NCBI RefSeq assembly: GCF_000701505.1
Contig: NZ_JNJB01000001.1
Span: 248,001-312,000, forward strand
Direction of reading: 5' to 3'
DNA: 64,000 nt
DNA from: Dyadobacter crusticola DSM 16708
GTDB taxonomy: Bacteria > Bacteroidota > Bacteroidia > Cytophagales > Spirosomataceae
How positions within the stretch are numbered: the stretch's first letter is position 1; each line of letters opens with the position of its first letter. The translations under genes were made by a program, and so were the position numbers. Positions 32,404 through 41,315 of this stretch are shown here, in pieces. The notes below the pieces were generated by a model, which did no database searches, was not told the origin of the DNA, and saw nothing but the letters and a program-made list of their open reading frames with translations.

Positions 32404-35400
32404 TTACCTGACAGTTCTTTTTGAACCTTTGGAATCCAAAATCACAGCCTCGGAAACATAAGGCGGCAGTGCCAGCACGTGGCTGGATTGCGAAAGGAAC
32501 GAAGATCCATGGCTTAACTCTTCTCTCCTGCTTTTCCCATTTTTGAGTTTCAGCAATGCAGTCGTTTCAGAGCCTGATACAGGAATGAGCCGCGCCGAAT
32601 GTGAGGATTTATGAAAACGAATGGAATCCCTGTTTTGCGAAGTAGCAGTAAGCCAGTTGCCGCCGGAAGTCGGGATTCGCACAGTCGCTTTTGCATTGCC
32701 TTTGGTGAGATATCCGCTTTTTGTATGGCTGAGCGGCTGGAATGTACCATTTCCATTTCCTCTCAAAACCAATCCGTAAAAAGCATCGTACCTGCCAACG
32801 GAGACTTCCGACCCATAATCGTTTCCTGAAACAAGTAAATCCAGGTTTCCGTCCTGATCGAAATCGTCGGCTATCATCCCGAAAATCGGCGCAAACTGTG
32901 CTTGAAGCGGCAGCTCGCGTATCGAAAACTTTCCATTTCCGAGATTTTCAATGTAACTGCTCTTCATCCAGTTGGCTGTCAGGTGCAATGCATCTTTCAT
33001 CTCTTCCGGTTTCAAAATGTCCGTCAACGAAGCTTGTGCAAATTTGCTGTATTCCTGAAACCGCTGTCTTACCTGGATGATCTGCTTGCCCAAATCGTCC
33101 CTTGTATTGTATGGGAATTCCTTATAAGATTGATCCTCAGCTTTGTAGAAAATAGTAGGAATCGCGTCGAAGTAACCATCGTTGTTAAAATCTTTGGCAT
33201 AAACATGGACTGGCCGCTCGTCGGTAGCCCGGCTCAAAGTATTGGCCCCCAGGTTTCCGCCGATGTAATCCATATCGCCGTCATTATCAAAGTCCCCAGC
33301 GATCAGACTACCCCACCAGCCTTTTTTATTTTCAAGTCCCGACTCGATCCGGCGCAGCTTCCCATTTTCATTTTTAAGAAACGTGAGAGGCATCCATTCT
33401 CCTGCCACCAGCAGGTCCATCCAGCCGTCGTTATCGAAATCGGTCCATAATGCATCACAAACGAGCCCCATGTTCACGAGTTCAGGTGCAATGGATTTTG
33501 TCACATCGGAAAACCTGACAGTACCTTTTTGTGAATCGTTCCGTAAAATGTAGCTGGAAACAGGTTTCGGATACATGCCCGACTCAACACGGCCTCCCAC
33601 GAAAAGATCAAGATCACCGTCCTTGTCAAAGTCAACTGCCTTCACGCAGGAACCGTTAACGAGCAGATTGGGGAGCGCAGCAGTATCGATGCTGAACTTG
33701 CCTTTACCGTCGTTGAGATAAAGAATGCTCCTTAGTCCCGGAGAATCCCGGTTGATTTCGTAGCTGCCACTTACGACGAAGAGATCGAGGTCCTGATCTC
33801 CGTCTGCATCAAAGAGCAGCACGCCCATATCCTCCGTATCTTTCTCCAAGCCTTCTGCACCTGGCAGCAAGTCCGACACTTTGAAACGCCCCCCAGCCTG
33901 CTGGATCAGGAAGCGGCCTTTGTGCTGCATGGCGCCGCCGACGAAAATATCAGCTAGCCCATCCCCATTTACATCTCCTGCCGCCATGGACGGTCCGAAT
34001 TGCGACATTTTGTGTGGCAGCAGTTTCTGCACATTAAAATCGATGATATCCGTTTCTTCATGCACATAAGGCACATTCAGCTCATTTGTGATATCAGTGA
34101 AAAGTGGTTTACCAGCTTCTTTTTCGACTTCAACATTATTTCCTTCTACCGCATTCTTTTCACTTACGACAAGAACCTGGTTTGCCTTCACATTCTGTAA
34201 AACCTGAGACCTGCCGCCCGGCCAGGTTACTTTTACGCGATCCACCTGCTGTATTTTACCCAAACCAAAATGCACCACTGGCTCCACTGTTGAAAGATAG
34301 CCGCGGTAGGGTGAGTTTTCAGCAATCTGCTTCTGACCACTTGCATAAGTGATCTCCACAACTGCGCCGATCCCCTTTTGATTATACCTTTCTCCTTTGA
34401 AGCCAATTCGTAAAAAGTTACTTTCTGCCGGTTTGATCTGAATGCTGTTATTTCTGAAAACAGAGGCTGAATCGTTGATGTTGTTGATAATGTAATCAAG
34501 GTCGCCGTCATTGTCCAGGTCTGCATAAGCCGCTCCATTGGAAAATCCGGCATTCTCAATGCCCCAGTCGCCTGTCACATCTTTGAATCCGAGGTTACCT
34601 GTGTTTTTAAATGCGAAGTTTTTGAGCTTCACAGCGGGAACATAGTCCAGCATCATCTTAGGCTCCATAATACTGGAAACCTCGTTTCGGTAGGCAATAA
34701 AATCCAGATCAGTAATGTCGCGCGGGAATCCGTTTGTGATAATCATATCCCGTAGCCCGTCGTTATCGAAATCAGTCACCATTGGTGCCCAGCTCCAATC
34801 CGTTTCCGCAATTCCGCTCAGCAAGCCAACTTCGCTGAAAACAGGATCTTTACTGTTTCCTGCTGCGCCGAGATTTAGCTGCAAAGTGTTTCTTGCAACC
34901 TGATATTGGTAGCCAAAAAGCTCGTTATTCTGGTAAGTGACGTAGCTGTTTGCGGGCGTCATCATTTTTTTCCGCTTGTTTGTAGCGGGCATCATATCTA
35001 CCGCAATCACATCTACCAGCCCGTCATTGTTGATGTCAGCTACATCATTTCCCATCGCTGAATGCGAGGTATGTTTGAAATAAGAACCTGCCTTATCGGT
35101 AAAGGTCCCGTTGCCGTTGTTGATATAAAGCAAATCATTCGTGAGGTAATCGTTGGTCACGTATATATCCTTCCACCCGTCCTGGTTCACATCAGTCACA
35201 TTCACCCCCAAACCATATCCTTCGATCAGAATGCCTGCTTCTTTTGAAACATTGGTAAAAACCGGGTGCTTCAATTCCGAATTCCAGTCATTTCTGTAAA
35301 GTCTGTCAGTTCGCCGGGAAGATCCGTCGACGATCTTCTTGTGATACCTGTTTGGAAAATTGTTATCGTCCATTTCGTTGACGACCAGAAAAAGATCCAG

Positions 35401-35967
35401 GTCACCGTCGTTGTCATAGTCAAAAAAGGCTGCATTGGTGGTGTGGGTAGTATCTGCAATCCCGTACTCCTTGCCCATTTCCTTGAAAACCGGCACATTA
35501 TTCGCGTCCAATCCCTGATTAACATAGAGCATATTCTCCCGCTCACGCGCCACGTCCCGAACCGACGCACAAACGTAAATATCCAGCAGGTTGTCATTAT
35601 TGATATCGATCAAAGCCACTCCCGTCGACCATTTGTTTTTCGGCGCAACTCCGGCCTTTTCCGTTACATCTTCAAACTTGAAGTCGCCTTTATTCAGGTA
35701 TAGCTTGTTCTGGGCAGTGTTTCCTGTGAAATAAACATCCGGCAGGCTGTCATTGTTGAAATCCCCGAGCGCGACGCCGCCACCATTGTACACATACTCG
35801 AATGCGAGGATGTTCATGGTATCGTTTTCCGTGATCCGGTTTGAGAAGTTAATTCCTGTTTCGTTGGTGTCGAGTTCGGTAAACGTTTTGAGTTCCTTTT
35901 TACAGGAAATCAGAAACACAGCTAATAAAACAGACAGAATGGAATACTTGGCCGCCATTAATTTCAA
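32404..35967 (-). CDS. FG-GAP/VCBS-repeat lipoprotein with ASPIC/UnbV domain (locus C)
   Basis: An 1187-residue surface lipoprotein (lipobox FLISC, Cys at about 22). It has the same plan as the protein at 3457-6747: calcium-loop repeats from about residue 60 (DFNNDSLPD, DINNDNLLD, DYDNDGDLD, DVNQDGWKD), an ASPIC/UnbV-like segment (GIGAVVEITYASGQ, HFGLGKIQQVDRVKV, about 545-600), then a second propeller (DVNGDGLADIFVGG, DKDGDLDLFVGG, DFDNDGDMDYIGGN) and a C-terminal beta-rich tail. It starts 88 bp downstream of SusD C, beyond a hairpin. A surface binding role is inferred; no enzyme motif was seen. Confidence 0.85.
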   Translation of the reverse strand: MKLMAAKYSILSVLLAVFLISCKKELKTFTELDTNETGINFSNRITENDTMNILAFEYVYNGGGVALGDFNNDSLPDVYFTGNTAQNKLYLNKGDFKFEDVTEKAGVAPKNKWSTGVALIDINNDNLLDIYVCASVRDVARERENMLYVNQGLDANNVPVFKEMGKEYGIADTTHTTNAAFFDYDNDGDLDLFLVVNEMDDNNFPNRYHKKIVDGSSRRTDRLYRNDWNSELKHPVFTNVSKEAGILIEGYGLGVNVTDVNQDGWKDIYVTNDYLTNDLLYINNGNGTFTDKAGSYFKHTSHSAMGNDVADINNDGLVDVIAVDMMPATNKRKKMMTPANSYVTYQNNELFGYQYQVARNTLQLNLGAAGNSKDPVFSEVGLLSGIAETDWSWAPMVTDFDNDGLRDMIITNGFPRDITDLDFIAYRNEVSSIMEPKMMLDYVPAVKLKNFAFKNTGNLGFKDVTGDWGIENAGFSNGAAYADLDNDGDLDYIINNINDSASVFRNNSIQIKPAESNFLRIGFKGERYNQKGIGAVVEITYASGQKQIAENSPYRGYLSTVEPVVHFGLGKIQQVDRVKVTWPGGRSQVLQNVKANQVLVVSEKNAVEGNNVEVEKEAGKPLFTDITNELNVPYVHEETDIIDFNVQKLLPHKMSQFGPSMAAGDVNGDGLADIFVGGAMQHKGRFLIQQAGGRFKVSDLLPGAEGLEKDTEDMGVLLFDADGDQDLDLFVVSGSYEINRDSPGLRSILYLNDGKGKFSIDTAALPNLLVNGSCVKAVDFDKDGDLDLFVGGRVESGMYPKPVSSYILRNDSQKGTVRFSDVTKSIAPELVNMGLVCDALWTDFDNDGWMDLLVAGEWMPLTFLKNENGKLRRIESGLENKKGWWGSLIAGDFDNDGDMDYIGGNLGANTLSRATDERPVHVYAKDFNNDGYFDAIPTIFYKAEDQSYKEFPYNTRDDLGKQIIQVRQRFQEYSKFAQASLTDILKPEEMKDALHLTANWMKSSYIENLGNGKFSIRELPLQAQFAPIFGMIADDFDQDGNLDLLVSGNDYGSEVSVGRYDAFYGLVLRGNGNGTFQPLSHTKSGYLTKGNAKATVRIPTSGGNWLTATSQNRDSIRFHKSSHSARLIPVSGSETTALLKLKNGKSRREELSHGSSFLSQSSHVLALPPYVSEAVILDSKGSKRTVR

Positions 35968-36002
35968 TATGGTAAAATGAAGAAGGATTGTCCTAAATTA
36001 AT

Positions 36003-36035
36003 AAAGGAGATGGCAAATGAATACCATCTCCTTTT
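36003..36035 (-). terminator. Hairpin between SusD C and the FG-GAP gene
   Basis: AAAGGAGATGG and CCATCTCCTTT pair perfectly around a 10-nt loop, followed on the minus strand by ATTAATTTAG. It occupies the same place as the hairpin at 6799-6830 in locus B. Confidence 0.75.
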
Positions 36036-36055
36036 GTTTGTTTATTAAAAAACTG

Positions 36056-37798
36056 TTAGTAGCCTGGATTCTGGATAAGTACGTCTTTTCCTACAAGGTC
36101 AATCTGCTCCTGCGGTACCGGGAGATACTCATTTTTGTTAGGCGTAAACTTAGCTCCACCCAATGCACCGCTCAGCTTTTTGCCTTCGTAAGTCAGGTAA
36201 GCATTGATTTCGGTAGCGGCAGTTCCCCAACGAACAAGGTCATAAAAACGATGACCTTCCCCTGACAGTTCAAGCTTGCGCTCAAAACGTACTGCCTTGC
36301 GGGCCTCATCCTTGGAAGCCCAGGGCGTTTTGTAAAGACCGATTACGTAGTTAGCCGCATTCGCCCCTGCTTTATTTTTTACAAAGCTCGAAGGAAGTGC
36401 CGCTCTTTCGCGTACCATGTTGGTGTACTCACGTGCCTTTTCAAGAGATCCAACCTCAATCTCAGCCTCTGCTGCCATTAAAAGTACGTCTGCAAACCGG
36501 ATGATATTCACGTTGATCGCAGTGTAACCTGGTGTCCAGGAGCTGTTATCCTGCAACGATCCTACGTCCGATTTGTAATAAGCGTATTTCTTAGGTGAAT
36601 AAGGTCCTGCATTGGCCTGGTTACGAATCCAGTCAGCACCTGGGTGGTCGATCCAGTCCAGGTAAGGAATTCCGCGACGACCTACCGAGTGATCCAAACG
36701 TGGATCCAATGGACCTGCATCCGGCGTGAATGCCGCATCGCTTTTGACGCCCATATCTGACTTTACTTCATTCGCACCTACATTATAGGATCCGTCCAGC
36801 AATGGAAGTCCGCTTGCATTTGTGCGGAATGAGTTAACCAGCTCAAAGCTTGGCGAGAAAAACCCGCAGCAGTTACCAGGACCGTTCGGACCTGTGTTGT
36901 ATGGCCAGTTAAGGTCAAAATCAGGGTTTGCGTTGTTTACGCTACCTGTATTTGCCGCTGCCTGGATTGCAAATACCGACTCTGAATTGTTGTCGTTTGC
37001 AGCCTTAAATGCGTCCTGAAAACGTGGTACCAGCGCGTACTTCTTACCGTTAGTGGTCTTTCCGTTTGCAATGATCAGGTCGTACAGAGCTTTGGCCTCT
37101 GCGAATTTTTTCTGATACATATACACTTTCGCAAGGTAAGCAGCTGCTCCCCATTTGTTAATCCGGCCTGCTGCTGTTTGCGTTTCAGGCAGGTTTTCGT
37201 AAGCAAATTTCAGGTCAGCCTCGATTTTTGGATACAGATCGGTCGTGTTAGGAACCTTCTCGATACCTGTTCCGTAATCCACTGTTTCGTCTACATAAGG
37301 GGTATTGTTAAAGCCTCTTTTCAGCTCGAAATAGTAGTGGGCACGCAGGAATCTTGCTTCTCCGCCAATTCTCTTCTTGTCTTCGTCAGTTACGTCTGCG
37401 GGATTGGTGGCCAACAGTCTCATCACCAGATTGGCGCGGGCTACTCCTTCGTAGTTACCTTTCCATTTGTCAACAATTACCCCCTGTGTAGAAAGGTACT
37501 CGAAACGCTGAATTGGATTAATATCACTGAAATCACCCGGGTCAGTTCCTTTGTTGGCGTCACCGCCCCGGATACTTCCCCAAACCCAGTTACTCGCGCT
37601 CGCCATCCTGTTTGCACGACCATTCAGCTGGCCGTAAACAGATACCAGCACACCTTCTATCCCTTTTTTGGTAGAAAGCTGGCCTTCATCCAGCTGACCT
37701 GTTGCCGGAACTTCCAAAAAGCTCTCTTTACACGAATAGCCGATCAGCATTAGCATGATTAAAACTAACAGGCCACTCTTTGATACTATTTTTTCCAT
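36056..37798 (-). CDS. SusD/RagB family lipoprotein (locus C)
   Basis: A 580-residue surface lipoprotein with lipobox IGYSC (Cys at about 23) followed by KESFLEVP. Classical SusD features are visible: the helical N-terminal part with FLRAHYYFELKRGFNNTPYV (about 148-167), TPR-like helices (AAYLAKVYMYQKKFAEAKAL), the C-terminal MVRERAALP motif and the ending NEYLPVPQEQIDLVGKDVLI followed by QNPGY, a hallmark of the canonical RagB/SusD group. It follows SusC C by 54 bp. Ligand unknown. Confidence 0.95.
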   Translation of the reverse strand: MEKIVSKSGLLVLIMLMLIGYSCKESFLEVPATGQLDEGQLSTKKGIEGVLVSVYGQLNGRANRMASASNWVWGSIRGGDANKGTDPGDFSDINPIQRFEYLSTQGVIVDKWKGNYEGVARANLVMRLLATNPADVTDEDKKRIGGEARFLRAHYYFELKRGFNNTPYVDETVDYGTGIEKVPNTTDLYPKIEADLKFAYENLPETQTAAGRINKWGAAAYLAKVYMYQKKFAEAKALYDLIIANGKTTNGKKYALVPRFQDAFKAANDNNSESVFAIQAAANTGSVNNANPDFDLNWPYNTGPNGPGNCCGFFSPSFELVNSFRTNASGLPLLDGSYNVGANEVKSDMGVKSDAAFTPDAGPLDPRLDHSVGRRGIPYLDWIDHPGADWIRNQANAGPYSPKKYAYYKSDVGSLQDNSSWTPGYTAINVNIIRFADVLLMAAEAEIEVGSLEKAREYTNMVRERAALPSSFVKNKAGANAANYVIGLYKTPWASKDEARKAVRFERKLELSGEGHRFYDLVRWGTAATEINAYLTYEGKKLSGALGGAKFTPNKNEYLPVPQEQIDLVGKDVLIQNPGY

Positions 37799-37852
37799 AT
37801 TCTTAGAAATGTTAATCGATGTTCTAAACTGTTGTCAACCGCTTTGCTCTTA

Positions 37853-40800
37853 TTAAAAACCCAGGTTGATACCAACTGTGTAGCTTCTTGTAATAGGATA
37901 GTTACCCAGGTCGATACCAAAGTTGGTATCTGCACTTCCACCTACGCCTGGATCAAGACCTTTGTATTTGGTCAACGTGAACAGGTTGTTGGTCGAAGCA
38001 AACACTCTCAGCTTCTGCATGCGGATCTTGCTCAGAAGGTTTCCGGGCAGCGTATAGCCCAGTGTCAGGTTTTGCAATCTGAAGAAACTACCATCTTCCA
38101 CGTAGAATGAATTAGCCTGCGTGTTGGTACTGAAGTTGGAAGTACTTTCGAAAATCGGCGTTTCGGTATTGGTACGATCAGGCAACCAGGAATCTTTAAC
38201 ACGTGCGCTCACAGCAGCACCGGTAAATGAAGGATAGAAGTCTGTGAACCATTTCGAAACGTTGAAGATCTTGTTACCGATTGAAGTATACATGTAAGTT
38301 TCAAGATCAAACCCTTTGAAGGTGAAGCGAAGGTTTACACCACCTGTAAACTTGGGAACAGGGCTGCCCAGGTAAGCACGGTCGTCGGTAGTAATAACAC
38401 CGTCGCCATTGATATCTTCATAACGGAAACGGCCCGGAGCTGCACCTTCCTGAGTTGCAGCAGCGTCAACTTCTGCATCGTCCTTGAACAAGCCTACCAC
38501 TTTATATCCGTAGAATGAAGAAATTGAGTATCCGATCTGGTTTCTGATCGGCTTAATTCCACGGAAATCAGGGTTAACTGTCAGATATTCGATTCCAGGA
38601 GCAAGTGATTCGATCTTGTTTTTCAGAACACCGGCAGTGAAGTTGAACTCGTAGCCCAGATCATTGCTGATGCGACCGCGGGTAATTACCTGCAAGTCAA
38701 TCCCTTTGTTCGACATTTTACCAACGTTAACGGAAGGAACAGCTGCATCATACCCCGCAGTAGCAGTTACCGGAACCTGGAATAACAGGTCTTTGGTATC
38801 TTTTTGCCAGAAATCCACAATAATGTCCAGTTTGCCTTTCAGGAATGTTCCGTCGATACCGATGTTCTTCGTTATACTGGTTTCCCATTTAGCATCTCTG
38901 TTTCCGATCCGTGTACGGTAATATCCTTCCAGCGCGCTGGAGTTAGTACCATTCAAATCGTAAGAAGATTGTCCCAGGCTTGCACCATATAAGCTGTACT
39001 GGTTGTTTGGGTCAACGTTATTAGAGTTACCCATCAAACCGTAACCACCTCTGATTTTAAGCTCAGTGATGAATGGAATGCTCTTCATGAAGTTCTCTGA
39101 AGAAAGTCTCCAAGCAGCAGAGAATGCAGGGAATACCCCGTAACGGTTGTTAGATCCGAAGCGGGAAGAACCATCGCGGCGCACAACTCCAGTCACGATA
39201 TACTTATCGTTGAAGGTATAGTTGGCACGGGCAAATAACGAGTAGAAGTTTACACCTTTATAAAAGTCGCTGCCTACAATCCGCGATCCCACATTGTTCA
39301 TGTTGATGTAATTGATATCAGTCGAAAATGGGTTCAAACCGGAAGAGCTCTGGTTTTTACCTGCACCGCTGTTCAATGCTTCCTGACCCAGCAATACATC
39401 GAGGCTATGTAATCCGAATTGCTTTTTGAAGTTCAGGGTGTTAGTAAATGTCCACGCAAAACGGTGACCAGAACCTTCATTATAGCCAAACGCAGAGTTG
39501 TTTTCAGAGTTTTCATACTGCAATCTGTTGAAACCGCGGCTGGCGTAGTTGTTGTATTGCGCACCGATGCTCGATCTCAGAGTAAGTCCTGAGATCACAT
39601 CCAGCTCAGCGTAGAAGTTACCAAATCCGTTACCTGCAAATGCACTATTGTTTTTCAAACCATCACGCGACGCAACCGGGTTTCTAGGGTTGTTAAAACC
39701 TTTCGCGGCAGTACCTGCATATCCGCCAAACTCATCGTAAACCGGGATAATAGAAGGCATACGGAAAGCTGACAGAATGTCATTTTCCTCAGATGCAACA
39801 CCCTGTCCACCAGCTCCACCATTCTGACCGAGTACCTGCAAATAGGTAAACTGTGCATTCTGGCCAATTCTCAAATTCTTAACTACGTCAAACTCCGTGT
39901 TAATGCGGAATGCATAACGTTTGAAACTGTTGTTGAGCAGAATTCCTTTCTGGTCCTGCGCACTAAAACCAGCGTAAACCCGGCTATTGTCACCGCCTCC
40001 TGAAAAACCCAGGGTGTGGCGCTGCATAGGTGCATTCCGTGTGATTGCATCATACCAGTCAGTACCCTGCTTGTTCGCACGAACTACCTGATAGATCGTA
40101 CCGGCTGCTGGATTGATGTTGTATTTCTTACGCTCGGCTTCCAGGTCCAATGTGCCTCTTACACCGGTAGCTCCGCCCACGTTGATATAATCGGGCAAAA
40201 CCGGGGTATCGCCAGTTCCATACTGTCCTTGTGCCACGCTGTTGAATTTCGGCAGCGAGTCACCCTGAAATGCATCGTTTCTGATCGCCTGCCAGGTCCA
40301 GTCAGCTTGCTCCTGTGGGTTCAGCATCGGCTGGCCTTTTCCAGGTGTTGTAAAACCAAACAGACCGTCGTAAGTGATAGAGAGCTTTTTAGCCTTCTTT
40401 GTACCCTTTTTGGTTGTATAAACAATTACGCCGTTCGCAGCACGCGCTCCATAGATGGAAGCCGCAGCCGCATCTTTCAATACGGTGGTTGTTTCAATGT
40501 CGTCCGGGTTAAGGAAATCGGTTGAGTTTGTAGGTACTCCGTCCACGACATACAATGGTTCGTTACCACCGAATGCGCCAAAGCCACGTACGCGGACCTG
40601 GCTGGTAGTACCTGGCTGACCATTGGTAATTACCGTTACACCGGCTACACGTCCCTGCAGCTGCTGCTCGACGTTACCCGAAGGTGTTGCGGTCAGGTCT
40701 TTGGATTTTACGGTAGATACCGCGCCGGTAGTTTCGCGACGACTGTCAACGGTATAACCGGTAACAATTACCTCTTCAAGCGCCGACACGTCGTCGTCCA

Positions 40801-41101
40801 TTCTGATGGACAAGGCACTTTGATTTCCAACCACCACTTCCTGGGTCTTGTAGCCCACAAAACTGATAATGAGCGTGGCATCAGGAGCGCCCACACTCAT
40901 CGAGAACTCACCATCTGCATTGGTGTTCGTACCGGTTTGAGTTCCCTTGAGTACTACTGTCGCACCCGGAATTCCTACCCCCGCCACGTCAGTCACCTTT
41001 CCCGTAATTTTCCGATCCTGTGCAACTGCGACGAGTGTCGCAAAACTGAGCATGAAGGAGAATAAGACACTCCAGCGGGAGTTCTTGTAAATTCTTTTCA
41101 T
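37853..41101 (-). CDS. SusC/RagA TonB-dependent outer-membrane transporter (locus C)
   Basis: A 1082-residue TonB-dependent barrel. Signal peptide about 1-28; regulatory-like domain about 32-108 (GKVTDVAGVGIPGATV); TonB-box-like LEEVIVTGYTVDSRR near 111-125; plug with NPDDIETTTVLKDAAAASIY and GARAANGVIVYTT; barrel ending YTVGINLGF. It heads the SusC-SusD-FG-GAP locus C. Its upstream region has a perfect TAGATTTG -7 element and a 14-bp palindrome, pointing to control by a DNA-binding regulator not encoded next to it. Confidence 0.95.
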   Translation of the reverse strand: MKRIYKNSRWSVLFSFMLSFATLVAVAQDRKITGKVTDVAGVGIPGATVVLKGTQTGTNTNADGEFSMSVGAPDATLIISFVGYKTQEVVVGNQSALSIRMDDDVSALEEVIVTGYTVDSRRETTGAVSTVKSKDLTATPSGNVEQQLQGRVAGVTVITNGQPGTTSQVRVRGFGAFGGNEPLYVVDGVPTNSTDFLNPDDIETTTVLKDAAAASIYGARAANGVIVYTTKKGTKKAKKLSITYDGLFGFTTPGKGQPMLNPQEQADWTWQAIRNDAFQGDSLPKFNSVAQGQYGTGDTPVLPDYINVGGATGVRGTLDLEAERKKYNINPAAGTIYQVVRANKQGTDWYDAITRNAPMQRHTLGFSGGGDNSRVYAGFSAQDQKGILLNNSFKRYAFRINTEFDVVKNLRIGQNAQFTYLQVLGQNGGAGGQGVASEENDILSAFRMPSIIPVYDEFGGYAGTAAKGFNNPRNPVASRDGLKNNSAFAGNGFGNFYAELDVISGLTLRSSIGAQYNNYASRGFNRLQYENSENNSAFGYNEGSGHRFAWTFTNTLNFKKQFGLHSLDVLLGQEALNSGAGKNQSSSGLNPFSTDINYINMNNVGSRIVGSDFYKGVNFYSLFARANYTFNDKYIVTGVVRRDGSSRFGSNNRYGVFPAFSAAWRLSSENFMKSIPFITELKIRGGYGLMGNSNNVDPNNQYSLYGASLGQSSYDLNGTNSSALEGYYRTRIGNRDAKWETSITKNIGIDGTFLKGKLDIIVDFWQKDTKDLLFQVPVTATAGYDAAVPSVNVGKMSNKGIDLQVITRGRISNDLGYEFNFTAGVLKNKIESLAPGIEYLTVNPDFRGIKPIRNQIGYSISSFYGYKVVGLFKDDAEVDAAATQEGAAPGRFRYEDINGDGVITTDDRAYLGSPVPKFTGGVNLRFTFKGFDLETYMYTSIGNKIFNVSKWFTDFYPSFTGAAVSARVKDSWLPDRTNTETPIFESTSNFSTNTQANSFYVEDGSFFRLQNLTLGYTLPGNLLSKIRMQKLRVFASTNNLFTLTKYKGLDPGVGGSADTNFGIDLGNYPITRSYTVGINLGF

Positions 41102-41135
41102 AGTTTTCTATTAGGTTAATAATTTATTAAGCTAT

Positions 41136-41143
41136 CAAATCTA
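41136..41143 (-). promoter_or_regulatory. -7 element of the SusC C promoter
   Basis: TAGATTTG on the minus strand is a full match to TAnnTTTG, about 35 nt upstream of the SusC ATG. No TTG lies at 19-21 nt upstream, so the promoter may depend on an activator bound to the palindrome at 41154-41167. Confidence 0.5.
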
Positions 41144-41153
41144 TTATTATTCG

Positions 41154-41167
41154 GACAATTAATTGTC
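41154..41167. promoter_or_regulatory. 14-bp perfect palindrome, candidate operator
   Basis: GACAATTAATTGTC reads the same on both strands. It lies 11-24 nt upstream of the -7 element of the SusC C promoter, the region normally occupied by RNA polymerase between -7 and -33, and it is also about 150 nt upstream of the divergent gene at 41316. Confidence 0.55.
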
Positions 41168-41315
41168 TGTTTGCAGGTAATATTTTCTTTCGAATATATT
41201 TTAGTATTATAAAAAGATAAAATAATGTCATACCTGATCGTCAAAAGTGCATTTCCGCGCTATTTTGGCGGTTGGCGTTAGCAGTCGCCGTTATACGATT
41301 TTAGCTCTGTTACTG

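Noticed and set aside
37178..37753. 191-codon open frame on the plus strand
   Set aside because: Antisense to SusD C, which is a clear family member over its full length.
13401..41311. Shared word TTTTAGCTCTG upstream of grpE (13401) and of the heme-FG-GAP gene (41299)
   Set aside because: The match does not extend, and the grpE copy overlaps a promoter element; chance is enough to explain it.
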